From Bacteroidota bacterium (GTDB taxonomy: Bacteria > Bacteroidota > Bacteroidia > 2-12-FULL-35-15): DNA of 64,000 bases. Location of the stretch: contig JADKIU010000002.1 of assembly GCA_016722565.1 (NCBI GenBank), forward strand, positions 682,001 through 746,000. Direction: 5' to 3'. A program made the position numbers and the translations under genes. Each line of letters begins with the position of its first letter. Positions within the stretch are counted from its first letter, which is position 1. This document shows, one piece after another, positions 9,613 to 17,702 of this stretch. The notes beneath the pieces were generated by a model. It was given only the letters and a program-made list of their open reading frames with translations. It was not told where the DNA came from and made no database searches.

Positions 9613-10410
9613 CTACTCTATTATTGTATATTTTTCATAGGCTTCCGTTCGGTAGCAGGAATTAAAATGCCACCATTCGGTGGTGATACCCATAAATCCG
9701 GCCGATTCCATCACTTCACGTAATAACGAACGATTGAGCAGTTGAATATGCGTTAATTTTCCTTCATCCAGCATTCGCTCTTCTTCTCTTGGATACGCCA
9801 ATTCGCCAAAATAATCGTAAGGGGTTCCCATGTCTAATTCAATGCCATGTTCATCAATGATGCTGATGTCTACTGCAGCGCCAAAGTTATGCAATGAACC
9901 ATTATTGGGATTGGAGACATATTTAGAACGTTCGGAATACGGCACGCTGATGGTGTCCCACATTTTACGCTGCACACTTCTTGCACGCACAGCATCATAA
10001 ACTATTAAATTGTAAAATGGGAACTTTGATTTTAAAATTTCCTGCGCACAACTCAGCTTGGCAGCTACATCCGGTTGTAAATAACATTTATTAAAATCAC
10101 CATACATGTCCAAACCTAAAAAATTATTGCAGGTGGAATATTTTAAATCCACTACAATAGAAGTATCCATCGTTCGAACATCTACCAACCCGGCACCCAT
10201 CATCGACTTTTCCATTTCACAAACAACCAATGGAACAGGGATGTATATTGAATTGGCAACGGAATCCAACCTTATCTTGGGTGCTAAAGATAATGAGTCA
10301 GCAATACGCTCATGCGCCATTTCCTGTGTGGACTGCGCAAAATAATCGCAGGCCTCAAAGGTGCAAACAATGGCGATAAATGGTAGAAGTATAAATATGA
10401 CTTTTTTCAT
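9613..10410 (-). CDS. D-alanyl-D-alanine dipeptidase, VanX/M15D family lipoprotein
   Basis: 265 residues with a hydrophobic leader and Cys21 (FEACDYF), a plausible lipoprotein site. The zinc-peptidase motifs are intact: SLHNFGAAVDISI (SxHxxGxAxD) and EWWHFN (ExxH). IVYDAVRARSVQRKMWD corresponds to the YDAYRP-type Arg segment. In most non-resistant bacteria such enzymes are thought to recycle cell-wall D-Ala-D-Ala; no vanHA genes are near, so resistance is not implied. It is tail-to-tail with the PorP/SprF gene and divergent from the CtlX-like gene across 47 bp. Confidence 0.9.
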   Translation of the reverse strand: MKKVIFILLPFIAIVCTFEACDYFAQSTQEMAHERIADSLSLAPKIRLDSVANSIYIPVPLVVCEMEKSMMGAGLVDVRTMDTSIVVDLKYSTCNNFLGLDMYGDFNKCYLQPDVAAKLSCAQEILKSKFPFYNLIVYDAVRARSVQRKMWDTISVPYSERSKYVSNPNNGSLHNFGAAVDISIIDEHGIELDMGTPYDYFGELAYPREEERMLDEGKLTHIQLLNRSLLREVMESAGFMGITTEWWHFNSCYRTEAYEKYTIIE

Positions 10411-10420
10411 TTCCGAACAA

Positions 10421-10428
10421 CAAAGTTA
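10421..10428 (-). promoter_or_regulatory. -7 element TAACTTTG of the VanX-like gene
   Basis: TAACTTTG on the minus strand, 10 nt upstream of the ATG. It lies only 15 bp from the opposing -7 element of the CtlX-like gene. Confidence 0.5.
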
Positions 10429-10443
10429 ATCAATATTCTTCCT

Positions 10444-10451
10444 TACTTTTG
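10444..10451 (+). promoter_or_regulatory. -7 element TACTTTTG of the CtlX-like gene
   Basis: TACTTTTG ends 6 nt before the ATG at 10458, so the message would be nearly leaderless, or translation starts at the next in-frame ATG (10485). Confidence 0.5.
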
Positions 10452-10457
10452 CAAGGT

Positions 10458-11192
10458 ATGCTTAACAGTACCTCTAAAATCTTAATGATTCGTCCGGTTA
10501 ATTTCGGATTCAATCAACAAACAGCAGAAAGCAATTCCTTTCAGCAACGCGCTGACATGGATGCACCTGAAAGCATCCAAAAGAAAGCGCTGGAAGAGTT
10601 TGATGCCTTTGCAAACAAATTGATTGCTGCAGGAATAGAGGTTGTTATTTTTGATGACACCACTGATGTGCATACCCCCGACTCTATTTTTCCCAACAAC
10701 TGGATTTCATTTCATGAAAACAATGAATTGGTTTTGTATCCAATGTTGGCAGAGAACAGACGCTTGGAACGCAGAGAAGATATCATTTCCGGCTTTAAGA
10801 AAAAGAATAGTACAGTGATTGACTTAAGTAAATTCGAAAGCAAAAAAATGTACTTGGAAGGAACGGGCAGCATTGTATTTGATTACGATTATAAAATTGC
10901 ATATGCCAACAGTTCGCCACGCACCAACAAAATGCTGTTTGAACAATTGTGTAAACAACTCAATTTTGAAAGCATTTATTTCAAGGCTGTAGATAAAAAT
11001 GGAAACGACATTTTATTGTATAATTTTAAAGGTGAACGTTATATTGTGATGAGTGAACAAGCTTACAAATCATTAACGTTTGAACAAATAAAAAAACTGG
11101 AACAATACGGCAACTTATTGCATAGTCCGCTTTACACCATTGAAAAATATGGTGGTGGCAGCGCAAGATGTATGATTGCGGAAATAAAATAA
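10458..11192 (+). CDS. CtlX-like guanidino-group hydrolase with internal deletion
   Basis: 244 residues; family members (citrulline utilization hydrolase CtlX, arginine deiminase-related) run about 300-310. Well conserved are LMIRPVNFGFN, PDSIFPNNWISFH, ENRRLERREDI, LEGTGSIVFD, AYANSSPR and the C-terminal GGGSARCMIAE with the catalytic Cys. Between AVDKNGNDI and KGERYIVMSEQAY about 55-60 residues found in relatives are absent, including the YHTNVMM block with the catalytic His. The junction is in frame. The enzyme is probably inactive as written, or the assembly lost this segment. ATG 10458 is used; 10485 (MIRPV) is the alternative. Confidence 0.82.
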   Translation: MLNSTSKILMIRPVNFGFNQQTAESNSFQQRADMDAPESIQKKALEEFDAFANKLIAAGIEVVIFDDTTDVHTPDSIFPNNWISFHENNELVLYPMLAENRRLERREDIISGFKKKNSTVIDLSKFESKKMYLEGTGSIVFDYDYKIAYANSSPRTNKMLFEQLCKQLNFESIYFKAVDKNGNDILLYNFKGERYIVMSEQAYKSLTFEQIKKLEQYGNLLHSPLYTIEKYGGGSARCMIAEIK

Positions 11193-11258
11193 TAAGCAGT
11201 TGCAGATAAAATAAATTAAAAAAATTCGCAAATTCGTTAAAATTCGTAATTCGTTACT

Positions 11259-11750
11259 ATGGCTTCATTTGATATTGTAAACAAAGTAGATATTCAATTG
11301 CTCGATAATGCAATTAATGTTGCGCGCAAAGAAATCGTTAACCGTTTTGATTTTCATGGTTCTAAGAGTGAAATTACGCTCGATAAAAAAGGACTATTTA
11401 TAAATATCATTACAGAAAATGACATGCGGTTGGAATCCATCATTGATATAATTCGTCAAAGAATGATCAAACAACATTTAAATCCACTTTGTCTGGATGC
11501 CAGCAAAGAGCATTATGGCTCAGGTGTAATGATTAAAAAGGATATTAAAGTGAAAGAAGGCGTTGATAAGGATGTTGCCCGTAAAATTATGAAGGATATA
11601 AAAGATTCCAAACTAAAAGTACAAGCACAAATGCAAGATGATCAAGTACGTGTTAGTGGTAAAAAAATAGACGATTTACAGGCAGTGATTGCGTTAATGC
11701 GACAAGGCAGTTATGATTTACCATTACAGTTTATCAATATGAAATCTTAG
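11259..11750 (+). CDS. yajQ: YajQ family nucleotide-binding protein
   Basis: 163 residues. It matches the YajQ/UPF0234 family: start MASFDIVNKVDIQLLDNAIN, NRFDFHGSK, and the C-terminal RVSGKKIDDLQAVIALMRQ. Members have two ferredoxin-like folds and some bind cyclic di-GMP or GTP. The stop overlaps the stop of the convergent repeat-protein gene by 3 nt. The upstream spacer (11193-11258) carries short AT-rich repeats of AAATTCGT type. Confidence 0.93.
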   Translation: MASFDIVNKVDIQLLDNAINVARKEIVNRFDFHGSKSEITLDKKGLFINIITENDMRLESIIDIIRQRMIKQHLNPLCLDASKEHYGSGVMIKKDIKVKEGVDKDVARKIMKDIKDSKLKVQAQMQDDQVRVSGKKIDDLQAVIALMRQGSYDLPLQFINMKS

Positions 11751-12171
11751 TTCAATCGAAAGAAGAAAAAGAAAACAGCAGCTGCTGCCTCCGTGCTATT
11801 TACTCCTTTTGCATAACCAATTGTAGAATAGTTGCTATTCTGCATCGTTCCATCCGATTTAATATACCCGATTGTGGAGTAATTTTGATTTTGAATTGTC
11901 CCATCCGATTTAATATACCCAATGGTTGAATAATTTTGGTTTTGGATGGTGCCGTCACTTTTAATATACCCAATTGTGGAATAATTCCCATTTTGAACCG
12001 TTCCATCATCTTTATATATCCAATGGTTGAATAATTTTCATTTTGAACGGTTCCATCTTCTTTGATATAACCAACAGTGGAATAATTACTATTTTGAATG
12101 GTTTGAGCAATTGACTGATTTGATATCAATAATGCAAAGACAAATGCAAAGACAAAGATGTATTTTTTCAT
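11747..12171 (-). CDS. Secreted protein of six 17-residue NYSTIGYIK repeats (apparent frameshift)
   Basis: About 141 residues after correcting one frameshift. Signal peptide 1-23 (ending SIAQ). Six 17-residue repeats follow, consensus T-I/V-QN-x-NYSTIGYIK-x-DG, encoded by 51-bp tandem DNA repeats; the last is degenerate. The tail runs AAAAVFFFFFRLN. The frame breaks at the T3 run 12011-12013, where one more T restores the repeats through to the stop at 11747. The repeat resembles the 5-fold beta-flower proteins of Bacteroidetes (tentative, from memory). Six copies suggest a closed six-bladed or solenoid fold. Function is unknown. Confidence 0.78.
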
Positions 12172-12188
12172 TTTATAGATAATTTAAT

Positions 12189-12196
12189 CAAATATA
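12189..12196 (-). promoter_or_regulatory. -7 element TATATTTG of the repeat-protein gene
   Basis: TATATTTG on the minus strand, 17 nt before the ATG, giving the repeat protein its own promoter just after the dgkA stop. Confidence 0.5.
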
Positions 12197-12201
12197 ATTA
12201 A

Positions 12202-12573
12202 TTAAAACAATTTTGGCAAAAACACAATCAACCCAATAGCAACAGCCATTATAGCTGCCACCAAAACTGCTCCGGCTGCAACATCTTTTACTTTTTTTGC
12301 CAAGGGATGAAATTGCGGTGATACCAAATCGGTTAGAAATTCAATCGCAGTATTAAACATTTCAGCAGCAAATACAAATCCAATAGCAACAATCAGCCAA
12401 CACCATTCGACAGCAGTTACATGATAAATAAAACCCAAAACAATCACCACAATTGCCGAAAGTAAATGAATCCAAGCATTGTGTTGTGTTTTAAAAAATG
12501 TAATCAATCCTTGAAAAGCAAATCCAAAACTCAAAAGTCGATCGCCAATACTAAATGATTTATTTTCCTTCAT
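12202..12573 (-). CDS. dgkA: Diacylglycerol kinase family membrane protein (DgkA-like)
   Basis: 123 residues with three membrane helices. The family signature EMFNTAIEFLTDLVSPQFHPLAKKVKDVAAGAVLVAA is present in full, including the catalytic Glu and the KDxxAGAV segment. The enzyme phosphorylates diacylglycerol or undecaprenol at the inner membrane; which substrate applies cannot be read from sequence. It overlaps the DUF1361 gene by 14 nt, implying translational coupling. Confidence 0.94.
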   Translation of the reverse strand: MKENKSFSIGDRLLSFGFAFQGLITFFKTQHNAWIHLLSAIVVIVLGFIYHVTAVEWCWLIVAIGFVFAAEMFNTAIEFLTDLVSPQFHPLAKKVKDVAAGAVLVAAIMAVAIGLIVFLPKLF

Positions 12574-13213
12574 GTTGTTTGTGATTGATTAATGTATTCA
12601 ATGTCCAATAACTTACCATCAAAAATACGGAAAAGAAAAAGGTGACTCCAACCATTCGGGTATTATTCATCGGATTCATCACCATATTTATGATATCGGA
12701 GAACAAAGTGATTGGGTTGGTGATGATGTCCCAACTGTTATATCTCGGATAGCGACCCAAGTAAATGCCAAAACTACACAATACCAGCAGCCCTCCAATA
12801 AATACATTGACCACAGGAGCAGATAAACGTGATCGTAATACTTTTTGAATTTCCATCAAGGATGAATAGCCTAGCAATAAACCATTCCAAGCAAATGAAA
12901 GTATTAATACCAAATCGAACCACAGCGGGATTTCGGAACGTAAACGCAGATGAAACAAATCGGTTAAAATGTAAGGCGAATTAGGGAAAAACAAAAGCCA
13001 AGCAGAAAATACTCCCAGCTTTTTTATTCTGGATGTATCCGTTTTGTTCATTTCTGAAAGAGCAAAGGCCAAAAGGAATGGTATCCAGGCTAAAAATAAA
13101 TTCCAAGTAAGAAACACAAACATGATGTTGCCACTCCATTGAATGCGGAAATACAATAAGATGACACTCATTGCCGATGAAACGGCCATTACTTTGATAA
13201 ATCGTTTATTCAT
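12560..13213 (-). CDS. DUF1361 integral membrane protein
   Basis: 217 residues, about six membrane helices. It carries the DUF1361 signature LLFFPNSPYILTDLFHL and the YLGRYPRYNSWDI segment. Function is unknown in the family. It is coupled to dgkA by a 14-nt overlap and is preceded by another membrane gene 44 nt away. Confidence 0.88.
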   Translation of the reverse strand: MNKRFIKVMAVSSAMSVILLYFRIQWSGNIMFVFLTWNLFLAWIPFLLAFALSEMNKTDTSRIKKLGVFSAWLLFFPNSPYILTDLFHLRLRSEIPLWFDLVLILSFAWNGLLLGYSSLMEIQKVLRSRLSAPVVNVFIGGLLVLCSFGIYLGRYPRYNSWDIITNPITLFSDIINMVMNPMNNTRMVGVTFFFSVFLMVSYWTLNTLINHKQHEGK

Positions 13214-13257
13214 TTTTTCAATCAGTTAATTTAAAATTTGATTCAATTCTTTTTGTG

Positions 13258-13967
13258 TTATGATTTTTTTAATCGGTTGTACATCATCCAGATTGCTAAG
13301 CAAATAATGACTTGTCCCATTCCAAACAACCACCAATTAAATTCTTGCGGAACATAATTTTTTACTTCATCAAACATGTTCTCGTTGCTCGATAAGGTCC
13401 AGATTCCGCGATCTGCTCCGTAATTAGAAATATAAATTAGATAATCCCACATGAATGAAAGAATAGCGGTGATACTTCCCACAATCAAGAGTATCCATTC
13501 TTTAAAAGCGATGTGAACATGTTTTTCTTTTTCCTGAAAATAAACCACTACAAACATTAAAACAATCATCGACAAAGAAACAAGGCAAGGAGCGATTACC
13601 GGTCCGACCCATGGAACAGGTACTAAGAATAAAATATCCCAGGTAAAGAAAGATTCCGGCCAGTTGAGGATTACTTTTAAAAACACATAATAAAAAATAT
13701 CCCAAATGGCAAAGCTGTAAAGAAAAAACACAAACCGTTGTACCGTATTTTTTCCTGCCATCACTCCTGCTCCAATCAACATGATGATGGTTGCGATCTC
13801 ACGAAAAAACTCGGTTGTAGCGATGTCTCGTGTGACAGGGATCAGCGGAAACTTAAATCCTTCCGGATAATAGAGTTTTCTCAAATACACCACAACGGAG
13901 GTTTCTAAAAACCCATGGCTATGCTAAATACGGTAAGCCATACAATTGTTTTTACGATTGGCTTCAT
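13258..13967 (-). CDS. Conserved integral membrane protein, unknown function (apparent frameshift)
   Basis: About 236 residues with roughly six membrane helices. ATG at 13967 lies 2 nt past the stop of the upstream gene. The first 20 residues (MKPIVKTIVWLTVFSIAMGF) then hit a stop. One more base in the A5 run 13907-13911 continues the frame as GFLETSVVVYLRKLYYPEG. Notable segments are FAIWDIFYYVFLKV, NWPESFFTWDILFLVPVPW and WDYLIYISNYG. I do not recognise a named family. The tight linkage suggests it works with the membrane proteins either side. Confidence 0.72.
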
Positions 13968-13969
13968 GT

Positions 13970-15916
13970 TTATCGGGTATAATCAATGGCTACTTGGTTG
14001 GCTTCTATCTGAACATTTGGAAATGTTTTTTGCAACACTGCAAAACCTTCCGGAGTGATGCTTCCAATGCGAAGTTTTTTCAATTTCTTCAAAGCCAATA
14101 ACGGAGCATAACTTTTAATGCGATTGTATTCTCCTGAAAGATCCAACACTTCAATGTTTCTTAATCGCTGTAGCGGATAAATGTCTTTGATGTTATTGCC
14201 ACTCAAATCCAATTCTCTTAATGATTTAAACGCAGGCAGCTTATCCAGGCTATCCAATTGTCCGTTCTTAATTTTCAGAACTTCCAGTCTTGGGAATAGC
14301 TTTAACTCCGATAAATCGTATAGTTGGTTGTTCAATAGCACCAAGGAGCGAAGGTGATCAAAAGGCTTTAATGGTTTTAACGATTGAAAATAATTGTATT
14401 GAAACTCGAGCGTATCCACCTGATCCTTGATGGCAAGGATGTCGTTGTAGGTTCTTGTTTTTTCCATACAATGTGATTCCCACTCCATTTGCTCGTAATC
14501 ACGCATAAAGGTTAATAGTTTATTGGCCAAACCTGATTTAAAATCATAGTAATACGTTCCTCTCGAAAAATTATAATAATCACGTGCCTCAAAATCATCT
14601 GCATTGGCAGCAGCATCTGGCAAAGTGAGTAATTGTGGTAAGTTTTTATAACTCAAATCGAGCAACAAGTATTTTTCAAGTTTCTTATGTTCATCCGTAT
14701 ATTTTTTAATATTAAAATTAGTGATGATAATATCCCAATTAAAAAAGCAAGACACCACCAGGAAATAATAATAAACGGCTGCATTCACACGAAACAGGTA
14801 CCAGTTGGTTTTTAACTTCACCACTTTAATAAAGGTGGTTATCAAGCCAATTAAGGCTAAAATCAGATACACGTATACTCCGATTTTTTTATAGGAAATT
14901 CCGGATTCTTCGATGTATAAATTATTGCGGTAAGCGGTTGAGAAGATCATGAACGCATTTTGCAAAATCCACAACAACGCCATTATTTTCAACCATTTGC
15001 TTGGTTTATGATAATTCAATTCTCCTCTGAAGTAAAACAAAATAATACAAATAGCTACAATGATGGACGTAATCAATGTTCCTATTCCATCGTGAACAAA
15101 TCCTTTGTGATTGACACCTTTGGGCAAGGTTCCATCAAACAAGAAATAGTTAATATCCAACACATTTAAAATTAAGAGCAAGCTGTTCAGCATCACAAAC
15201 AAAATTATTCCGGATAAATTTTCGTTATCGATGCGCATCAACCCATTCAGAAAATTTTTGCGGGAAGCAATTTCTGGTGTTAATTCTAAGGATACACTCT
15301 TGTCCCAATTGTAAAAACCCGGCATAATTTTATTGTGAAAGAATCCATAAAGCAAGAACAAACCACCCAACGTAAAAAACATCCAGCCAATGGAAATAAA
15401 ATCCAAATTGATGTTTTTTGTAAAATCATAAAACAATGGATTAGATGTTTGGTAAAAGAAAAAGAACAATACAGCGATTAAAAATGGGATCACAAACAGA
15501 AACAATTTGACATAAAACGGTCTGCGGTAGACGCCAGCAACTTGTTGCTTTTTACGATTTACCCAATCGACAAACATAAATACGCAGGATGTACTTATCG
15601 AACATATGGTTAAAAAAATGCTTGTCAGAAAAGAGGTTTGTGGTTGAATGCTTAAAGCTGATAAAATAAACAATGAGAATAAATTGGCCCATATCGCTAA
15701 GGCACTTCCATACATAAAAATGAAGAAAGAAGAAGCCAATGTTCCGATGGCAACCGACAACCAAACTTTATTCTTTATCAAATCGGGTTGTCTGAATACC
15801 AGTAATCCAACAATTAATGCATTAAAAAGTAAGAAATTGATTCCTGCGGATTGGTCGTAAAACAACGCACCATACACAAATACAGAAATTAGAATTGCCC
15901 AATCATTTTTTTTCAT
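13970..15916 (-). CDS. DUF4153/DUF4173-like multi-pass membrane protein with C-terminal leucine-rich repeats
   Basis: 648 residues. The first 410 or so hold about 12 hydrophobic helices resembling DUF4153/DUF4173 membrane proteins (SLELTPEIASRKNF, LLILNVLDINYFLF). A soluble stretch follows (YTDEHKKLEKYLLLDLSYKN). From about residue 510 there are leucine-rich repeats (LRSLVLLNNQLYDLSEL, LEVLKIKNGQLDSLDKL, LRELDLSGNNIKDIYPL, IEVLDLSG). The LRR part probably faces the periplasm and binds a partner; the function is not known. It lies 2 nt from the next gene. Confidence 0.8.
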   Translation of the reverse strand: MKKNDWAILISVFVYGALFYDQSAGINFLLFNALIVGLLVFRQPDLIKNKVWLSVAIGTLASSFFIFMYGSALAIWANLFSLFILSALSIQPQTSFLTSIFLTICSISTSCVFMFVDWVNRKKQQVAGVYRRPFYVKLFLFVIPFLIAVLFFFFYQTSNPLFYDFTKNINLDFISIGWMFFTLGGLFLLYGFFHNKIMPGFYNWDKSVSLELTPEIASRKNFLNGLMRIDNENLSGIILFVMLNSLLLILNVLDINYFLFDGTLPKGVNHKGFVHDGIGTLITSIIVAICIILFYFRGELNYHKPSKWLKIMALLWILQNAFMIFSTAYRNNLYIEESGISYKKIGVYVYLILALIGLITTFIKVVKLKTNWYLFRVNAAVYYYFLVVSCFFNWDIIITNFNIKKYTDEHKKLEKYLLLDLSYKNLPQLLTLPDAAANADDFEARDYYNFSRGTYYYDFKSGLANKLLTFMRDYEQMEWESHCMEKTRTYNDILAIKDQVDTLEFQYNYFQSLKPLKPFDHLRSLVLLNNQLYDLSELKLFPRLEVLKIKNGQLDSLDKLPAFKSLRELDLSGNNIKDIYPLQRLRNIEVLDLSGEYNRIKSYAPLLALKKLKKLRIGSITPEGFAVLQKTFPNVQIEANQVAIDYTR

Positions 15917-15963
15917 GTTTTATTTTTTTAGAGGTTATGAATTCTGCCGGATAAAAACGAGCT

Positions 15964-16451
15964 TTAAGCGTATTTATTTTGTTGTTCTAACAATCGAATA
16001 TTCTTGTAGGTAAGGAACAAGGGAATAAAACCAAATACACCAAACGAACAATCAATTAATTGCCAGAAGAAAGGAATTTGTCGAATTGGTCCAGCGATGA
16101 AAGCCAAAGGAAATACCATCACGCAGGCAATCATTCCAAATTGAATTACCCAAATGTTTTTACCGGGTCGATGAGCGGACCGATAAATACAGTAGCAATC
16201 ACAATGTGCGCAAAAGCCAACCAATCCGTTCCATAAGAAAGATGCGGATAAAGTGTAGTTACAGAACTTACTTCATTGTAAATGGTCGTTAACCAACCTT
16301 GCATGAATTCCGGAAAAGCGGAGATGTGTTTCATTAAAAATGCAAGCTCTGTTTGGATTGGAAATGCGGTAACTCCGCTCAGAATCAACAGAAGGATAAA
16401 TAATACAATCCAGGTTTTAATTTTGGTTTTGAGTTGTTTGGCTGTTAACAT
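15964..16451 (-). CDS. Four-helix integral membrane protein, unknown function (apparent frameshift)
   Basis: About 162 residues. Two frames overlap; adding one T to the T5 run 16157-16161 joins FIGPLIDPVK to NIWVIQFGMIACVM in a continuous protein with four membrane helices (about 12-30, 78-98, 105-122, 130-150). The start overlaps the stop of the Coq4-like gene by 7 nt. I do not recognise the family. Its place between the Coq4-like gene and the LRR membrane protein suggests one functional unit. Confidence 0.7.
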
Positions 16452-16921
16452 GGCTGGTAGATTTTACGTAAGTAATTAGTTTGTAAATGGACAATGGCAT
16501 TGTAATCAATTTCTTCAAAGGGTTTACCCGTTTTACCTTTTTGATAATCGGCATAAAATTGTTTCCAATATTCCGGCATCAGAAAAAAGCAAATGATGCA
16601 CGTGCTGATAACAGGAATGGAATAATGTTTATTCCCTAAAAAATAAAACTGCATTCGCGCCTCCCCTGCTTCATCCATTTCATATTGAAGGATGATGTGT
16701 TTGCAATCATGTTGTTCGTAGTTGGGCAACAAAACAAAATTCATTTTATTGAGATATAGTGCTAAATCCTTACCCAAAGTACCTTCTTCGAATTGCAGTA
16801 ACTCAGACATTGAATAATTAAACTTTGGCTTTTTACGACACTTGCCGATTAAGGGCAATGCGATTTTGTGCGTTAAAAACTCTAACAATTTCGAACGGAG
16901 GTATTTTATTTTCTTAATCAT
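16445..16921 (-). CDS. Coq4-like protein
   Basis: 158 residues from ATG 16921; an in-frame TTG at 16954 would add 11 residues inside the upstream gene and is less likely. The key signal is QHDCKHIILQYEMDEAGEA, which fits HDxxHx11E, the metal-ligand motif of Coq4. Overall helical content and the FFLMPEYW segment also fit that family. Coq4 belongs to ubiquinone-synthesis complexes, but Bacteroidota normally use menaquinone, so another lipid-related role is likely (inference). It overlaps both neighbours (8 nt and 7 nt), so it is translationally coupled to two membrane proteins. Confidence 0.66.
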   Translation of the reverse strand: MIKKIKYLRSKLLEFLTHKIALPLIGKCRKKPKFNYSMSELLQFEEGTLGKDLALYLNKMNFVLLPNYEQHDCKHIILQYEMDEAGEARMQFYFLGNKHYSIPVISTCIICFFLMPEYWKQFYADYQKGKTGKPFEEIDYNAIVHLQTNYLRKIYQPC

Positions 16922-17642
16922 GGATAGGAAATTTATGTGAAAAAACAAATCCAACAGAATCGGTAAAGGCTTTTAGAATGGCATCCAGTTCTTGTCCACA
17001 ACCGAATGTCAGCAGCATTTGTAAAAAGACAAAAGGTAATAGTAGAATCAGATAAATGACTATTCTTTGTAGAAAAGGGGTTTGTAAAATTTTAAGCGGA
17101 ATAGGAATCATTCCAAATTCCTGTCGGTACGGCAAAGCATCTTCCAGATCAAATTCCTTTTTGTTATAAACATAAAATTCGCGTGATAAGATAAGAAGTG
17201 CGAAGAGAGGCGACAACAATTCAAATCCCATAAATGGATACATCATGCCTAGCGGAATAAATTCTAAAAAGTGAATGGTGGTGATGGCACATAATAGGAT
17301 TCCTTGCAACATGCCAGCGGAAACGATGATTCTTAAAATTGGGTTTTCTGTTTTGGAATACAGTCGAGCTACCCAAAAGGAAGCAGAAGCTACGATTACT
17401 AAAAGGATGATGATGAGCACATGATTTTTTGCAAATGGAATTTCGGGACCGTACATATCAAACCGAGCAAACCCGATGATGGGGCCAATAATGGTGTAAA
17501 TAATTTCGGAGAAGAGTAAGACTGCGGTTGAGAATTTACTTTTCGTTTGTTGATCATTTTTAGAGATGCCGATAAAGAAGAAGACTAAAAAGAAGACCAT
17601 AAAAAAAGCGTAGAGAAGTGCTGCAAGAATCATAATTTCCAT
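16914..17642 (-). CDS. Multi-pass membrane protein, unknown function
   Basis: 242 residues, six to seven hydrophobic helices (first at about 5-26). A polar loop (REFYVYNKKEFDLEDALPYRQ) separates the fifth and sixth. The C-terminal GCGQELDAILKAFTDSVGFVFSHKF is polar and conserved-looking. I do not recognise the family with confidence. It is the first gene after the TACTTTG palindrome at 17668 and probably starts the transcript running through the Coq4-like gene. Confidence 0.7.
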   Translation of the reverse strand: MEIMILAALLYAFFMVFFLVFFFIGISKNDQQTKSKFSTAVLLFSEIIYTIIGPIIGFARFDMYGPEIPFAKNHVLIIILLVIVASASFWVARLYSKTENPILRIIVSAGMLQGILLCAITTIHFLEFIPLGMMYPFMGFELLSPLFALLILSREFYVYNKKEFDLEDALPYRQEFGMIPIPLKILQTPFLQRIVIYLILLLPFVFLQMLLTFGCGQELDAILKAFTDSVGFVFSHKFPIHD

Positions 17643-17667
17643 TGTTTTAAAATTTAGTATTTAAAAG

Positions 17668-17686
17668 TACTTTGTATTTCAAAGTA
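17668..17686. promoter_or_regulatory. Perfect palindrome TACTTTG-N5-CAAAGTA, probable operator
   Basis: Seven-base perfect arms with a 5-nt spacer lie 26 nt upstream of the ATG at 17642. The same word with its flank (TTAAAAGTACTTTG) recurs upstream of the gene at 19249, the operon that encodes the winged-helix regulator. Binding by that regulator is inferred. Confidence 0.6.
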
Positions 17687-17702
17687 TATGTGCAAAAAAA
17701 TA

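Noticed and set aside
9613..10410. Vancomycin-resistance determinant
   Set aside because: Only a lone VanX-type dipeptidase is present, with no vanH, ligase or regulator; such dipeptidases are common in Gram-negative genomes.
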